A stretch of 64,000 nt of DNA from CAZSNT01 sp964607765 (GTDB lineage: Bacteria > Verrucomicrobiota > Lentisphaeria > Oligosphaerales > JABHEG01): positions 1 to 64,000 of the forward strand of contig CAZSNT010000030.1 in NCBI GenBank assembly GCA_964607765.1, in the 5' to 3' direction. Numbering within the stretch: the stretch's first letter is position 1; the number at the start of each line of letters is the position of its first letter. Positions 17,755 through 27,113 of this stretch are shown here, one piece after another. The position numbers and the translations under genes were made by a program. Below the pieces are notes generated by a model. It saw only the letters and a program-made list of their open reading frames with translations, did not search any database and was not told the origin of the DNA.

Positions 17755-19095
17755 GTGCTGAAGACGACAGCGCTAGGTTGGATTGCCGTCGGCGCTGTCT
17801 GTTGGGCTCAGCACGCTCCGGTTCCCGTGCCCGAGCGCGACCTCTACCTGGCGTGGCACAACCAGACCCAGCTGTTCGAAGATAGCCGCCTGGTCGGAGT
17901 GCTCTACCGGGGCGAGGTAGTCCTGGCAGCGATCAACCAGAATGACGCCCAGCGCCTTGTCATCCGCCAAGGCAACAGGCGGCGCGATGCCGCGCGTGAG
18001 TCCTTCCGCACAGAAGCAGAAGTGAGGGAGTATTTCGCGCGGCGGATCGTGGACCACCAGAGCAGGCTGGAAGCGATCGACGAGGACACGGCGCGTGAGC
18101 TCAAAGGTGTCTGGGATCGCCACCTCGCGCTGACCCGACTCCGCCGGGACAGCACCATATACTTCCGCACACTGCAGCCGCTGATCATCAGGCAGCCCCC
18201 GACCGCAGCACCGTCCGAACACGCAACGCCTGCCAACGGCGCGCCCACTGTTGCCGCACCGCGCATCGCACACGCCGTCACACCAACCTATCGCAGGAAG
18301 CTCTCATGGACGCAGGAACGACGGCTGCGCAAACAGTGGGAGAAAGAGATCGACGCGGCGCAGAAGCAGCTCCGGACACTGCGAGAGAAGCGCGTGTCCG
18401 AGGCCCGCAAGCTGAGCAGCAGGCGTGTCTGGCTCGAGCAGCTGCTTAGCCGTTTTCGCCGCTTCCGCAAAGCCCCCGGCACGTACCTGTTCGAGCCGCA
18501 CGTTGTTGTCAGCAGAATCGCCCCGCTCTACCTTGACACCGCCCTGCGCGGGGAGCTGAACAAAGGTCAGATAGTGCTCGCCCGAGGCGTGCTCAACGAT
18601 CGCGATTGGGTCGAAGTGCTGATCGGTGCCAAACGCTACGGCAGTTCTGCCAGCGCCTATGTGAGCCGTGCGGACTGGGAACGCGAAAGTACGGACGAGA
18701 AGCTGAAACTCGAATATGAACTCCAGACGCTCGACGAGGAACTGGCCCTGCTCCAGGCCCGGCGTGAGTTCCTCGCCGCCGCGCGGCTCGAACTGCAGGC
18801 TGATTCCGGCAGCACCGGTTCCTACATACCCCTGACGCGGTTGCGCTTGACCCGATTCGGGGCCCTGGATTTCTATCAACTCGAGTGCCCGGGCGGCGCC
18901 ACAGAGGTGTTTGATCCCGCACGTGCAGGGCGCGCCCTGAACAGTTGGCGCAAGAGCGTGGAGGAACTGGACGAGACCATTGCGGATACGCGCAAGCGGG
19001 TCGCGCGCGCCCGGAAACAGTTGGTGAGCCTCGAGACCCGAACCGCTGAGCTCGCACGCCGTGCGCAGCGTCTCGAGGCTGGCGGACACCGGTAA
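17755..19095 (+). CDS. Secreted coiled-coil protein of unknown function
   Basis: A 446-residue protein. The start is GTG 17755, fixed by GGAGG five bases upstream and by the signal peptide that follows (KTTALGWIAVGAVCWAQHA). Two long coiled coils are visible, at roughly 190-230 (RRLRKQWEKEIDAAQKQLRT) and 310-350 (KLKLEYELQTLDEELALLQA), with a third near the C-terminus. Between the first two, residues of about 255-305 (LYLDTALRGELNKGQIVLA, DRDWVEVLI, YVSRADW) look like a small SH3-type beta barrel. I do not recognise a family. It lies upstream of another membrane coiled-coil protein (19279) with its own promoter, and both probably act in the cell envelope. Confidence 0.8.
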   Translation: MLKTTALGWIAVGAVCWAQHAPVPVPERDLYLAWHNQTQLFEDSRLVGVLYRGEVVLAAINQNDAQRLVIRQGNRRRDAARESFRTEAEVREYFARRIVDHQSRLEAIDEDTARELKGVWDRHLALTRLRRDSTIYFRTLQPLIIRQPPTAAPSEHATPANGAPTVAAPRIAHAVTPTYRRKLSWTQERRLRKQWEKEIDAAQKQLRTLREKRVSEARKLSSRRVWLEQLLSRFRRFRKAPGTYLFEPHVVVSRIAPLYLDTALRGELNKGQIVLARGVLNDRDWVEVLIGAKRYGSSASAYVSRADWERESTDEKLKLEYELQTLDEELALLQARREFLAAARLELQADSGSTGSYIPLTRLRLTRFGALDFYQLECPGGATEVFDPARAGRALNSWRKSVEELDETIADTRKRVARARKQLVSLETRTAELARRAQRLEAGGHR

Positions 19096-19173
19096 CCCCC
19101 CCGCCTGCGGCTCCTGCCGGCGCCCACGCTGCCACCCGAAGCGCCAGGCCGATGGCGGCACATCTGCAAACCG

Positions 19174-19202
19174 TTGCGCTTCACGTATGGGTCACCTATA
19201 GT
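19174..19202 (+). promoter_or_regulatory. Putative promoter TTGCGC-17-TATAGT
   Basis: TTGCGC (19174-19179), 17-base spacer and TATAGT (19197-19202) lie 76 bases before the ATG at 19279. Confidence 0.6.
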
Positions 19203-19278
19203 AGCTGTGTAGGAGCGATCCCAACGCCGGCCCGGCAGTGTGTCAGTCAGACGAGCACCCTTGTAAGATATCCAGACT

Positions 19279-21453
19279 ATGGCAAAACTACCCCCAGTGG
19301 CAACACCTGGCGACGATGCCGGCGGCGACGTCGAGCTGGAGATGTCGCCGGAAGAGCGCCGGAAGCTGGCTGAGAGTGAAGCACGAATGCTGGCCAAACA
19401 GCAGCGTGCGGAGCTAGCCAAAATCCGACGCGAGATGCGCTCGCCCATGGCGAAAGGCGCGCTGCTCTGGGGGGGATTGTCTGTCGCGTTGTTCGCCCTG
19501 CTCGTGGCCGGAGGCTACTTCCTGGTCTGCTTCTCCTCGGTCAACACCGCCCGCAAAACCTGCATGGATGCTTACACAGATGCGCAGCTCGACGTCATCA
19601 AGAGGTACGCCCCCGCCGATCTGACTCGGGTCGAGAAGCTCCTCGACAAAGCCAGAAACGGCAGCGTGATCGCTGAGACGAAGACCGTCTGTGAAGACTA
19701 CAAGAAGGCACACCGCGGCCTGCGTGATGCCCAGGAAAAGGCAGACGACGAACGCAAGAAATACACACGCGCTCTGTCCGAGTTCGAGGAACTGCTCGAG
19801 GAAGCCGAACAGCAGGAACTGCAGAAGTACACGCCTGAGATCTATACGCAAGTCCAAACGCTGAAGGAGGAAGCGGGCGCCGAGTCGGGAAGCTCGTTCT
19901 CAGCCGCCAAAGCCATCGCCAAACTCTCCGAAGCATCCAGACTGTTGCGGGATACGCGGGGAGCGTACGAGTCGATCCGTGACTACAACACCACGTTCGC
20001 TGCGTTCCGGGAAGTGCACGAGAAGGTGGTGGCGGATGAGTGGTCCCACAACCTGCCGGACGAGTTGGCATCGCTGCAGAGCAAGATGACCCGGGCCGAG
20101 GCAGCCGCCCAGGCCGGGCAGTGGGAGATCGCATCTGCCGAGTATGCCGCAGCCGCTGATATCGTGAAGCCGGCGTTGACCGCCGTGCAGGAGAAACGCG
20201 ACAAGGCCACAGCAGCGGTGACGCGGTTCAACAAGGCCTTGGAAACGTCGGACACCAAGCGCATCGCCGCCATCGCCAAACAAGCCTGGGCCGAGATCGA
20301 AGGCTTGAAGAAGGCGGTGACCGAGGCGCTGACCGCGTACCGTTATGGATCGGCTCTGGAAGCCGCGGAGAAGGGCGCCGCCCTGGTCGAGTCCACAGCG
20401 CAGAAAGTGGCAACGGCTGAAGCCACCCGCGACGAAGAACTCAAGAAACTGCGGGACACTTGGAAGGAAGCAGAGCAGCATGCCAGGTTCTTCAGACTGA
20501 ACTGGCGCCAGGAGTGGACCACAGTCGACGAGCAATATCGGCGGAAGATCCCAGGCCTGATCGCCTCCGAGGCATTCGTCACGCTCCTGGACAAGGTGAA
20601 GGAACTCACGGCGAGCTTGGAGTCTCTGCTGGAGCGACGGGAGAAGCTCCTGAGCGAGACCAAGCAGGTCAAGGACGCACTCGAGACGCTTGAGAAAGAC
20701 CCCCTCGTGCCCATTTTCAAGACGAATTTCCCGGAGTTTGATATGAAGCTCACGGCCACCCGCAACAACGCTGCCCGGAGCGAACGGCGGGATCAGTTGG
20801 CCGCCGCCAAACGGCTCTATGCGGCCGCCAGGAACATGCTCGAGGATGGCCTGCAGAAGTTCCAGGCATTGCGCAAGACCTGCACAGAACTCAATGACGC
20901 CTGCCGGACGCGCCGCAAGCAGTTCGACACGGGGATACGGCTCTTCCGATTCAAGGCAATCCGGGAAATCGACGAGCTGATGGCACAGACCGGCTCGGCA
21001 ACCCGACAGAAGAACTTCAGCCGCGCCTACCCGCTGCTGAAACGACTGGACAAGCTGTTGCCCGAAGCGCGGTTCACATTCGAACGCGACGGCACGGCGG
21101 TAGACAATGAAGTGGGCGTAATGTGGGCCAAAGACGGCAACGGGCCCGGGTGCTACAGCGGGAAGCGCTGTACGTGGTCGGAAGCGGACGAGTGGGTCCG
21201 CAAACTCGACTTTGCCGGGTACGCCGACTGGCGCTTGCCCACTTACGACGAGTTGCAGGTTGTGCTCCGGATGACGGCTGCGAACCGCGGCCGCGTCTTC
21301 GATAATACCAAGAACGCCATCTACTGGTCCGGAACTTACGACACGATCCTGGACGTGGATCGCATGCTCGCGGTGGACTTCGAGCGTGGCAGAAACGTGA
21401 AGATGAAGAAGGGGACGCCGTGTTTCGTCAGGGCCATCCGCAGCCCCAGATGA
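19279..21453 (+). CDS. Membrane-anchored coiled-coil protein with C-terminal DUF1566-like domain
   Basis: A 724-residue protein. A charged cytoplasmic segment (residues 1-57) precedes one membrane helix (ALLWGGLSVALFALLVAGGY, about 60-82). About 500 residues of helical, coiled-coil-rich sequence follow (for example TRALSEFEELLEEAEQQELQ). The last 120 residues match DUF1566: GVMWAKDGNGPGCYSG, TWSEADEWVRKLDFAGYADW, RLPTYDEL, IYWSGT and FVRAIR, a C-type-lectin-like fold shared with FGE-like proteins. The domain should be displayed outside the membrane on a helical stalk. Its function is unknown. The last codon abuts the convergent aroG stop, forming TGATCA. Confidence 0.85.
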   Translation: MAKLPPVATPGDDAGGDVELEMSPEERRKLAESEARMLAKQQRAELAKIRREMRSPMAKGALLWGGLSVALFALLVAGGYFLVCFSSVNTARKTCMDAYTDAQLDVIKRYAPADLTRVEKLLDKARNGSVIAETKTVCEDYKKAHRGLRDAQEKADDERKKYTRALSEFEELLEEAEQQELQKYTPEIYTQVQTLKEEAGAESGSSFSAAKAIAKLSEASRLLRDTRGAYESIRDYNTTFAAFREVHEKVVADEWSHNLPDELASLQSKMTRAEAAAQAGQWEIASAEYAAAADIVKPALTAVQEKRDKATAAVTRFNKALETSDTKRIAAIAKQAWAEIEGLKKAVTEALTAYRYGSALEAAEKGAALVESTAQKVATAEATRDEELKKLRDTWKEAEQHARFFRLNWRQEWTTVDEQYRRKIPGLIASEAFVTLLDKVKELTASLESLLERREKLLSETKQVKDALETLEKDPLVPIFKTNFPEFDMKLTATRNNAARSERRDQLAAAKRLYAAARNMLEDGLQKFQALRKTCTELNDACRTRRKQFDTGIRLFRFKAIREIDELMAQTGSATRQKNFSRAYPLLKRLDKLLPEARFTFERDGTAVDNEVGVMWAKDGNGPGCYSGKRCTWSEADEWVRKLDFAGYADWRLPTYDELQVVLRMTAANRGRVFDNTKNAIYWSGTYDTILDVDRMLAVDFERGRNVKMKKGTPCFVRAIRSPR

Positions 21454-22506
21454 TCAGTCCTGCTGCCGCAGTCTGCCGTGGGCTTCCAGGATCAATGCCT
21501 CGGTCTCATCCCACCCCAGACACGCGTCAGTGACTGACTGCCCCCGCTCTGCTTGACTCGCCGTATCGGGTGCGGACTGCCTGCCGCCCTGCAGATTGCT
21601 CTCCAGCATCGTGCCGGCAATGCTCGGGCTGCCGCTCTCCAACTGCGCCAGCACGTCCCGCAACGCCTCTGCCTGGCACTCCGGGACCTTCCCCGAATTC
21701 GCGTGACTGCAGTCAATGACGATGTTCGACCTCAAGCCGGCCTTCTTCATCAGCTCGGACGCAAAAGCCACATGCTCCGATCCGTAATTCGGGCCGTCCT
21801 TGCCGCCGCGCAGCACGAGATGCCCGAACGGATTGCCCTTGGTCCGAAACACGCCAACGCGCCCGTCGCCCGTGATCCCGATAAACGTGTGGGGTGATGC
21901 CGCCGTTCGGATAGCCTCAACAGCCACCTTGAGGCTGCCGTCCGTCGCGTTCTTGAAACCCGTCGGCATCGACAATCCGCTGGCCATCTGCCGATGCGTC
22001 TGGGACTCCGCCGTCCGTGCACCAATCGCGCCCCAGGCAACCAGATCGGTGATGTATTGCGGAACCACCGGCTCCAGGATCTCTGTCGCGGCCGGCAACG
22101 CCAGCTTGCCCACCTGCAGAAGCGTCTTGCGCGCCAGCCGCAACCCCTTCTCGATGTCACATGATCCGTCCAGATCCGGGTCGTATATCAGCCCCTTCCA
22201 ACCGAGAATCGTCCGCGGCTTCTCGAAGTACACCCGCATCGCGAGAACAATCCTGTCCCGGACGCGGTCACTGAGAGAACGCAGACGTTCCGCGTACTCG
22301 ACCGCTCCGTCAACGTTGTGGATTGAGCAGGGCCCGACCACCATCAGGTGGCGCTGGTCACGGCGCAGCAGGATGTTCTCGATCTGCGTGCGCGCTTCCA
22401 GAACGGCCTCCGCAATGCCGTCATCCAGGGGCAGTTCTCGCCGAATCTGCTGCGGGGACGAGAGGGGGGTCTCGCCCCGGATGTTCAGGTTGTCAGTCTT
22501 GACCAT
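21454..22506 (-). CDS. aroG: Class I DAHP synthase (3-deoxy-D-arabino-heptulosonate 7-phosphate synthase)
   Basis: A 350-residue enzyme of normal length for the AroF/G/H family. It condenses phosphoenolpyruvate and erythrose 4-phosphate at the entry to aromatic biosynthesis. Conserved segments are VVGPCSIHN (metal and PEP site), RVYFEKPRTILGWKGLIYDP, GAIGARTAESQTHRQMASG, GFKNATDG, HLVLRGG and IVIDCSHANSGK, ending with SVTDACLGW. Which feedback type (Phe, Tyr or Trp) applies cannot be read from the sequence. The start overlaps the end of the acyl-CoA ligase gene by 14 bases, so the two are translationally coupled. Confidence 0.95.
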   Translation of the reverse strand: MVKTDNLNIRGETPLSSPQQIRRELPLDDGIAEAVLEARTQIENILLRRDQRHLMVVGPCSIHNVDGAVEYAERLRSLSDRVRDRIVLAMRVYFEKPRTILGWKGLIYDPDLDGSCDIEKGLRLARKTLLQVGKLALPAATEILEPVVPQYITDLVAWGAIGARTAESQTHRQMASGLSMPTGFKNATDGSLKVAVEAIRTAASPHTFIGITGDGRVGVFRTKGNPFGHLVLRGGKDGPNYGSEHVAFASELMKKAGLRSNIVIDCSHANSGKVPECQAEALRDVLAQLESGSPSIAGTMLESNLQGGRQSAPDTASQAERGQSVTDACLGWDETEALILEAHGRLRQQD

Positions 22507-24304
22507 CTCGGCCTTCTCCCATGTTCCGGAAACCCCGGTCGCCGCTCGGTGGAGCCGTCTCGGGAGCTGTCATGGATTCGCCACAGCGCTGCAGAAACTC
22601 GCGAATCTGGGCGCCGTGCTTCTTCCAGACACTGTGCCGCCGGATCTTCAACGTTACGGTCAGCGTGCCGTCGTCCGGAGTGAATTCCGGCAGAATCAAT
22701 ACATCTTTCGGTTTCTGGAAAGCGGCAAGATGAGAGGTATGCGCGAGTACCTGCCGCCTGACTTCGGCGTGGACCGCAGCCGTACCGAGTCCCGCGGCCG
22801 CCTCCGCATCCACATTGACGCAGACGTAGATGTTCTTGCAGGCCTCCCCGATGACCATGGCCTCGGTCACCAGCGGACAGTTGCGCACCGCGTCCTCAAC
22901 ATGCTCCGGATGGACCTTCTCGCCGCCGGTCAAAACCAGCATGTTCCCCTGCCTGCCGTCCAGAAACAGAAACCCGTCCGCGTCCACGTAGCCCACATCG
23001 CCGGTGTGCAGCCAGCCGTCAGCCAAGCTCTTCGCACTGGCATCTCTGTGGCGCCAGTAGCCCTTCATCACACACTGCCCTCGGACCAGAAGCTCGCCGC
23101 GAAGCTGCCGGCCCAACTTGCCTTCCTCGTCCTTGAACGTGTAGTCGCCGCCCTGCTCAGGCAGCAGCCACGACAGCATCTGCCCCGAACTGCCCAACCT
23201 GTAAGCACGCGGACAGTTGGCGCTGATCGCCGGAGTCGCTTCCGTCAGCCCGTATCCCTGATAGACGGGGAGGCCCAGATGCATGAAAAACTCCTGGTGC
23301 GCCACGTCCAACGGCGCGCCGCCGGAAATGAAGAAACGCAGGCGGCCACCGAACCGCTTCCTGATCCTGCGGAACACAAACGGGTCGAAGAACAACCAGT
23401 GCAGCAGCATCCGCAGAGGGCAACGTTTGACGCCGGACGCCGGGGTCAGCACACAGGCCGCGTTGCGCAGCGCGTGTTTGAAAAGGACCTGCACTCGAGG
23501 AGTGGCCTCCGCGATCCGACGCCGAATGCCCGCACGCAACGCATCAGCGATGCGTGGCACGAGCAACACGATTGTCGGCGCGTAGAACGCGATGTTGCGC
23601 TGGAAGTCACGCTTGTCCCGCGGCAGGATCACACGAGCACCCGCCAAGGGCGCAATCACCACCTCAACGACAAGTGCGAAGCTGTGCCAGTACGGCAAAA
23701 CGGACATCACGGCATCATCGACGCGGATGTCGACGCGGTCCAACGCGGAAAGCGCGTTGGTGCGGAAATTGCCGTGCGTCAGCACGACCCCCTTCGGCAT
23801 GCCGGTCGAACCACTGGTGTAGATGAGTGCGGCCGGCTCGTCGCCAGGAACAGGTACCGGAGCAATGCCCTCCGCACCGGACGCGGCGGCACCGATGTCG
23901 GAGAGACTCGCCAGCGGGATGTCGGCGTTGTCGGCGCTGACCTTCTCGAGCAGAGCCGAATGCGCCAGGATGAGAGCAGGCTCGCAGTCGCGGATGATGA
24001 ACCCCGTCTCCAGGTCCCCGAGCGTCTCACACACAGGCACGGCAATGGCGCCGCACCACCAGCAGGCGTAAAAAGCCCGAACCTGGTCCGCACACTTCGG
24101 TGTGATGATGGCCACACGGTCGCCGGGCGCGACGCCGCGCTCCTGCAACACGTGCCCCCAGCAGGCAGCCACGGCCACGAACTCACCGACAGTGATACTG
24201 CGCAGTTCGCCATCCTGGCGGTAGCAGAGAAAGTCCTTGTCGGCGAACGACTGCCCCGCGTCGGTTAGGTGCTGAGCCAAACTAGCCATGTGCATCAATC
24301 CCAT
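22493..24304 (-). CDS. AMP-forming acyl-CoA ligase (long-chain type)
   Basis: A protein of about 603 residues of the ANL superfamily. The P-loop-like motif YTSGSTGMPKG, the substrate-gating region VLPYWHSFA, ISGGAPLD, the adenine-site GYGLTEATP, and WLHTGDVGYVDADGFL are all intact. The C-terminal subdomain contains LKIRRHSVWKKH, close to FadD15/long-chain ligases. It activates a carboxylic acid with ATP and joins it to CoA. The annotated ATG (24304) is one of three Mets in MGLMHMAS, and none has a strong ribosome site. It overlaps aroG by 14 bases and is divergent from the ArsR-methyltransferase gene. Confidence 0.92.
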   Translation of the reverse strand: MGLMHMASLAQHLTDAGQSFADKDFLCYRQDGELRSITVGEFVAVAACWGHVLQERGVAPGDRVAIITPKCADQVRAFYACWWCGAIAVPVCETLGDLETGFIIRDCEPALILAHSALLEKVSADNADIPLASLSDIGAAASGAEGIAPVPVPGDEPAALIYTSGSTGMPKGVVLTHGNFRTNALSALDRVDIRVDDAVMSVLPYWHSFALVVEVVIAPLAGARVILPRDKRDFQRNIAFYAPTIVLLVPRIADALRAGIRRRIAEATPRVQVLFKHALRNAACVLTPASGVKRCPLRMLLHWLFFDPFVFRRIRKRFGGRLRFFISGGAPLDVAHQEFFMHLGLPVYQGYGLTEATPAISANCPRAYRLGSSGQMLSWLLPEQGGDYTFKDEEGKLGRQLRGELLVRGQCVMKGYWRHRDASAKSLADGWLHTGDVGYVDADGFLFLDGRQGNMLVLTGGEKVHPEHVEDAVRNCPLVTEAMVIGEACKNIYVCVNVDAEAAAGLGTAAVHAEVRRQVLAHTSHLAAFQKPKDVLILPEFTPDDGTLTVTLKIRRHSVWKKHGAQIREFLQRCGESMTAPETAPPSGDRGFRNMGEGRDGQD

Positions 24305-24372
24305 ACATCATTTGCGCCCCTAGGAATATACACAGCCGTCCCCCGCTTTCACGCCTCCTGCTGCCGCCTCCC

Positions 24373-24401
24373 TTGCGTCCTCTCCCCGGCCGTGTCATAT
24401 T
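24373..24401 (+). promoter_or_regulatory. Putative promoter TTGCGT-17-CATATT
   Basis: TTGCGT (24373-24378), 17-base spacer and CATATT (24396-24401) lie 39 bases before the start at 24441. Confidence 0.5.
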
Positions 24402-24440
24402 CCGTGCCCGTCAGCGCCCACCCCTGATCAGAGGCACAGC

Positions 24441-25403
24441 ATGACAGCGGACACCAGCCATTCACTGGAACCGGACCTGACCGTACTGAAAAGCCTCGCG
24501 GACACAACACGCCTGCGACTGCTCCGACTGCTCTATCGCGAGGAAGTCAACGTCCAGGAACTGGCCGACATCCTCGAGATGGGACAACCCCGTGTGAGTC
24601 GACACCTGGCCGTTCTTCGCAACGCGGGACTGGTCCGGGACCGGCGGGAAGGGACCAAGGTCTACTACAGACTGGCAGAGCCGGAGGGTGCCCTCGCCTC
24701 CTTCGCGTCATACCTGGAAGGGCTGGGCAGAAGCCAGCACCCGGACTTGGAGCGTCTCGAGGAGTGCCTGCGCTCACGCACACGCCAGGCCCGATCGTTC
24801 GCGGACGACAAGGCGACCCAGTGGGACGAGATCAGACGGTTGCTGCACAGCTCGTCTGCCGCGCTGCTGGCGCTCGCCAAGATGGTGCCGCCCCTCGACG
24901 CTGTCGCGGACCTCGGAACGGGAACGGGGCTCATGTTGCCGTTCCTCGCCGCCATGGCCGAGCATGTCTGGGCCGTGGATCAGTCGCCGCGCATGCTGGA
25001 CCAGGCGCGCGAACGCTGCAATCGCCTCTCGATCGGCAATGTCACCTTCGTCCAGAGCAGCATCGAGGATACCCACGGCAGAATCCCCCCCTGCAACGCC
25101 GTCATCCTGCACTTCGTTCTGCACCAGGTTGCGCGCCCGAACGCACTGCTGCAGACCGCCAGAGAGCTGTTGCAGCCCGGCGGACACGTCGTCGTCGTGG
25201 ACCGCGTCCAACACCAGGATGAGAAGGCCAAGACGACATTCGGCTCGCTCTGGCTCGGATTCGCGGAGCAACAACTGGCCCAGTGGATGGATGAAGCGAA
25301 CCTGAAAGGGTTCTACTGGCACAAACTGCAGAAAACGGACAGGAGCACGGACAACGAACTGGATCTGTTTGTCGCAGCGGCAGCCAGGGAAGCGCTCGCC
25401 TGA
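24441..25403 (+). CDS. ArsR-type HTH regulator fused to SAM-dependent methyltransferase
   Basis: A 320-residue fusion. Residues 10-90 are an ArsR winged helix (KSLADTTRLRLLRLLYREEV, PRVSRHLAVLRNAGLV). The metal-binding cysteines (ELCVCDL) are absent; the segment here reads VNVQELADILEMGQP. Residues 130-310 are a class I methyltransferase with motif I DLGTGTGLMLP, the acidic end of strand 2 in WAVDQSP, and LQPGGHVVVVDRVQ. Family members often sit near methionine-cycle genes; none is present here. It probably senses SAM or SAH, or modifies a small molecule, but that is inference. Confidence 0.88.
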   Translation: MTADTSHSLEPDLTVLKSLADTTRLRLLRLLYREEVNVQELADILEMGQPRVSRHLAVLRNAGLVRDRREGTKVYYRLAEPEGALASFASYLEGLGRSQHPDLERLEECLRSRTRQARSFADDKATQWDEIRRLLHSSSAALLALAKMVPPLDAVADLGTGTGLMLPFLAAMAEHVWAVDQSPRMLDQARERCNRLSIGNVTFVQSSIEDTHGRIPPCNAVILHFVLHQVARPNALLQTARELLQPGGHVVVVDRVQHQDEKAKTTFGSLWLGFAEQQLAQWMDEANLKGFYWHKLQKTDRSTDNELDLFVAAAAREALA

Positions 25404-25503
25404 CAGCCTGCCGGACACCGGGCAGGCTGCAGACGCTCGTGGGGGCCGCAGCACATCGCCGTGCGAGGCGGTGGCGGAAGGAGTGGAAGTCAGCTGTGGG
25501 GAC

Positions 25504-25776
25504 TCAGTCAGTCGCACCCAAAGCATGGACGCGCTTCGCCAAGCGCCCCTTGCTCCGGCTGGCCGTGTTCTTGTGAATCGCCCCGCCCTTCGCCGCACGG
25601 TCGAGAAGCGAAAAACACTCCTTCAATGCGGCCTGGGCCCCGCTCACGTCCTTGGCAGCAACCAGCTCGTCCAAACGCTTTTCGGAGGTCCGGATTCGTG
25701 ACTTCCGCGCTCGGTTGCTCAGCCGCTTCCTCGAGTTGATCTTAAGCTGTTTTCTGGCAGATTTCGTGTTCGGCAT
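25504..25776 (-). CDS. rpsT: 30S ribosomal protein S20
   Basis: A 90-residue basic protein that starts MPNTKSARKQLKINSRKRLS, the S20 signature, and ends with AIHKNTASRSKGRLAKRVHAL. It binds 16S rRNA during assembly of the small subunit. The start at 25776 is preceded by GAGGAAGT at a normal distance. A longer in-frame ATG upstream is not used in the family. Further upstream, at 25924-25919, the minus strand carries TTGACA, a candidate -35, but no clear -10 is placed. Confidence 0.97.
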   Translation of the reverse strand: MPNTKSARKQLKINSRKRLSNRARKSRIRTSEKRLDELVAAKDVSGAQAALKECFSLLDRAAKGGAIHKNTASRSKGRLAKRVHALGATD

Positions 25777-25950
25777 GCCGTTCGGACTTCCTCTTCTTAC
25801 TGCCTCCGGGACGGATCTGTCCGCTGCTGCAACGCCCAAACTGCTCAGGCGCCTGAAGCGAGCATCCGCTCACCGAGGTCGGATACAAAAGTCTGTAATG
25901 TGTCATGCGCAAGGCAAATGTCAAGCCGCGCGTGCGCAACGGGCGGGCGG

Positions 25951-25978
25951 TTGCAAAGAATGTCAGCAGACGTATAGT
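25951..25978 (+). promoter_or_regulatory. Putative promoter TTGCAA-16-TATAGT
   Basis: TTGCAA (25951-25956), 16-base spacer and TATAGT (25973-25978) lie about 100 bases before ATG 26076, in the 299-base gap divergent from rpsT. I see nothing else in that gap. Confidence 0.6.
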
Positions 25979-26075
25979 GGTCAACAGGTGCACGTTCGAC
26001 GGGCCGGCCCGCAAGGCCAACACCGAGCGGCTCGACCCCCAGAGACTCCCCGCAACCCCCGAGGAACGGTCTGAC

Positions 26076-27113
26076 ATGCTCCGCAATGCCCTGTCCGGCG
26101 CTCTGTCCTGTCTGGTCTGCCTCTCCGGGCTGTCACTGGCACAGGACACACGCAAAGCGCCCACACGCACCAGCCCCATCGACACACTCCAACAGCGCCA
26201 GCGTTTGCTGAGCCTGGAAAACAAACTCCGCGAAGCGATCGCGCTGCAGGCCGACAGGCGTGACGAACGCCTCAATGTTCTGGAGACGGCCGAGAACGCC
26301 AAGCGCGCCAGAGCGAGTGACGACAAGCTCCGTGGCTACCAGAAGGCAATGGATCTGGCTGGTGAGCTGCTGAAAGAGCGGCGCAATGACCGGGCACGCA
26401 CGGAGGATCTTCTGAGCCGGATACGACAGGCCGGGCAGGGGCAGGACATGGCCGACCGGCTCAAGCGAAAGCTCATCGGCTGGGAAGCCATCGGGAAGAA
26501 GCTCCTCGCCGAGCAGAGCAAGGACGTACGGGGATTGGCGAAGCTGGGCGAAACACTCATGGCCAACAGCAAGCGCGTCGCCCCACCCGCAGCGTTCCAG
26601 ACAGCCGACGGCATGGACATGGTGCTTGTCGGTCAAGGCGCCAAGGCATTCTACGTGAGTAAGGAACCTGTTGGCGGATCACTGTTTGCAGCGTTCCGTC
26701 AAAGCCTGCCTGCGTCCGACAGGGACAAGGAGATGCTGCCCGCGGCGGGTGGCGGCTCGGGAGCCGTCTCTGTGCCGTGGAGCACGGCCGCACGCTTCTG
26801 TCGCTGGATGCAGGCCAGGCTCAAAGCCCCATGCCGGCTGCCCACTGTCAATGAACTCGAGCTTGCTTGCCCCAACTCTGAACAGGCGCTTTGGTCAGAG
26901 TCGGAGTGGAAAGGCCCGAACGCCTCTGCGGACAGCGCACGGCAACGGTTCGGCGTGAAGATGATGTCGATATGGGATCCGGCCGGGAGCCTTGGCACCG
27001 GACAAGTGTTTGGGGAAGTCCTGTTTGCGCGCTACCCGGGATTGGGCTTCCGTGTCGTGACGAGCCAGATGACGGGGAAGATCGAACGGTGGAACCGACT
27101 GAAGAAAGACTGA
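26076..27113 (+). CDS. Secreted coiled-coil protein with degenerate FGE/sulfatase-modifying-factor-like domain
   Basis: A 345-residue protein. The start at 26076 gives a signal peptide (NALSGALSCLVCLSGLSLAQD) and has GAGGAA ten bases upstream. Residues 30-170 are charged coiled coil (RLLSLENKLREAIALQADRR). The C-terminal half resembles a formylglycine-generating-enzyme/C-type-lectin fold: TADGMDMVLVGQGAKAFYVS, VPWSTAARFCRWMQARL, CRLPTVNELELAC, ALWSESEW and GLGFRVV. The paired cysteines of true FGE are not apparent, so maturation of sulfatases is unlikely; it is more probably a structural or ligand-binding relative. The next gene overlaps its stop by one base. Confidence 0.8.
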   Translation: MLRNALSGALSCLVCLSGLSLAQDTRKAPTRTSPIDTLQQRQRLLSLENKLREAIALQADRRDERLNVLETAENAKRARASDDKLRGYQKAMDLAGELLKERRNDRARTEDLLSRIRQAGQGQDMADRLKRKLIGWEAIGKKLLAEQSKDVRGLAKLGETLMANSKRVAPPAAFQTADGMDMVLVGQGAKAFYVSKEPVGGSLFAAFRQSLPASDRDKEMLPAAGGGSGAVSVPWSTAARFCRWMQARLKAPCRLPTVNELELACPNSEQALWSESEWKGPNASADSARQRFGVKMMSIWDPAGSLGTGQVFGEVLFARYPGLGFRVVTSQMTGKIERWNRLKKD

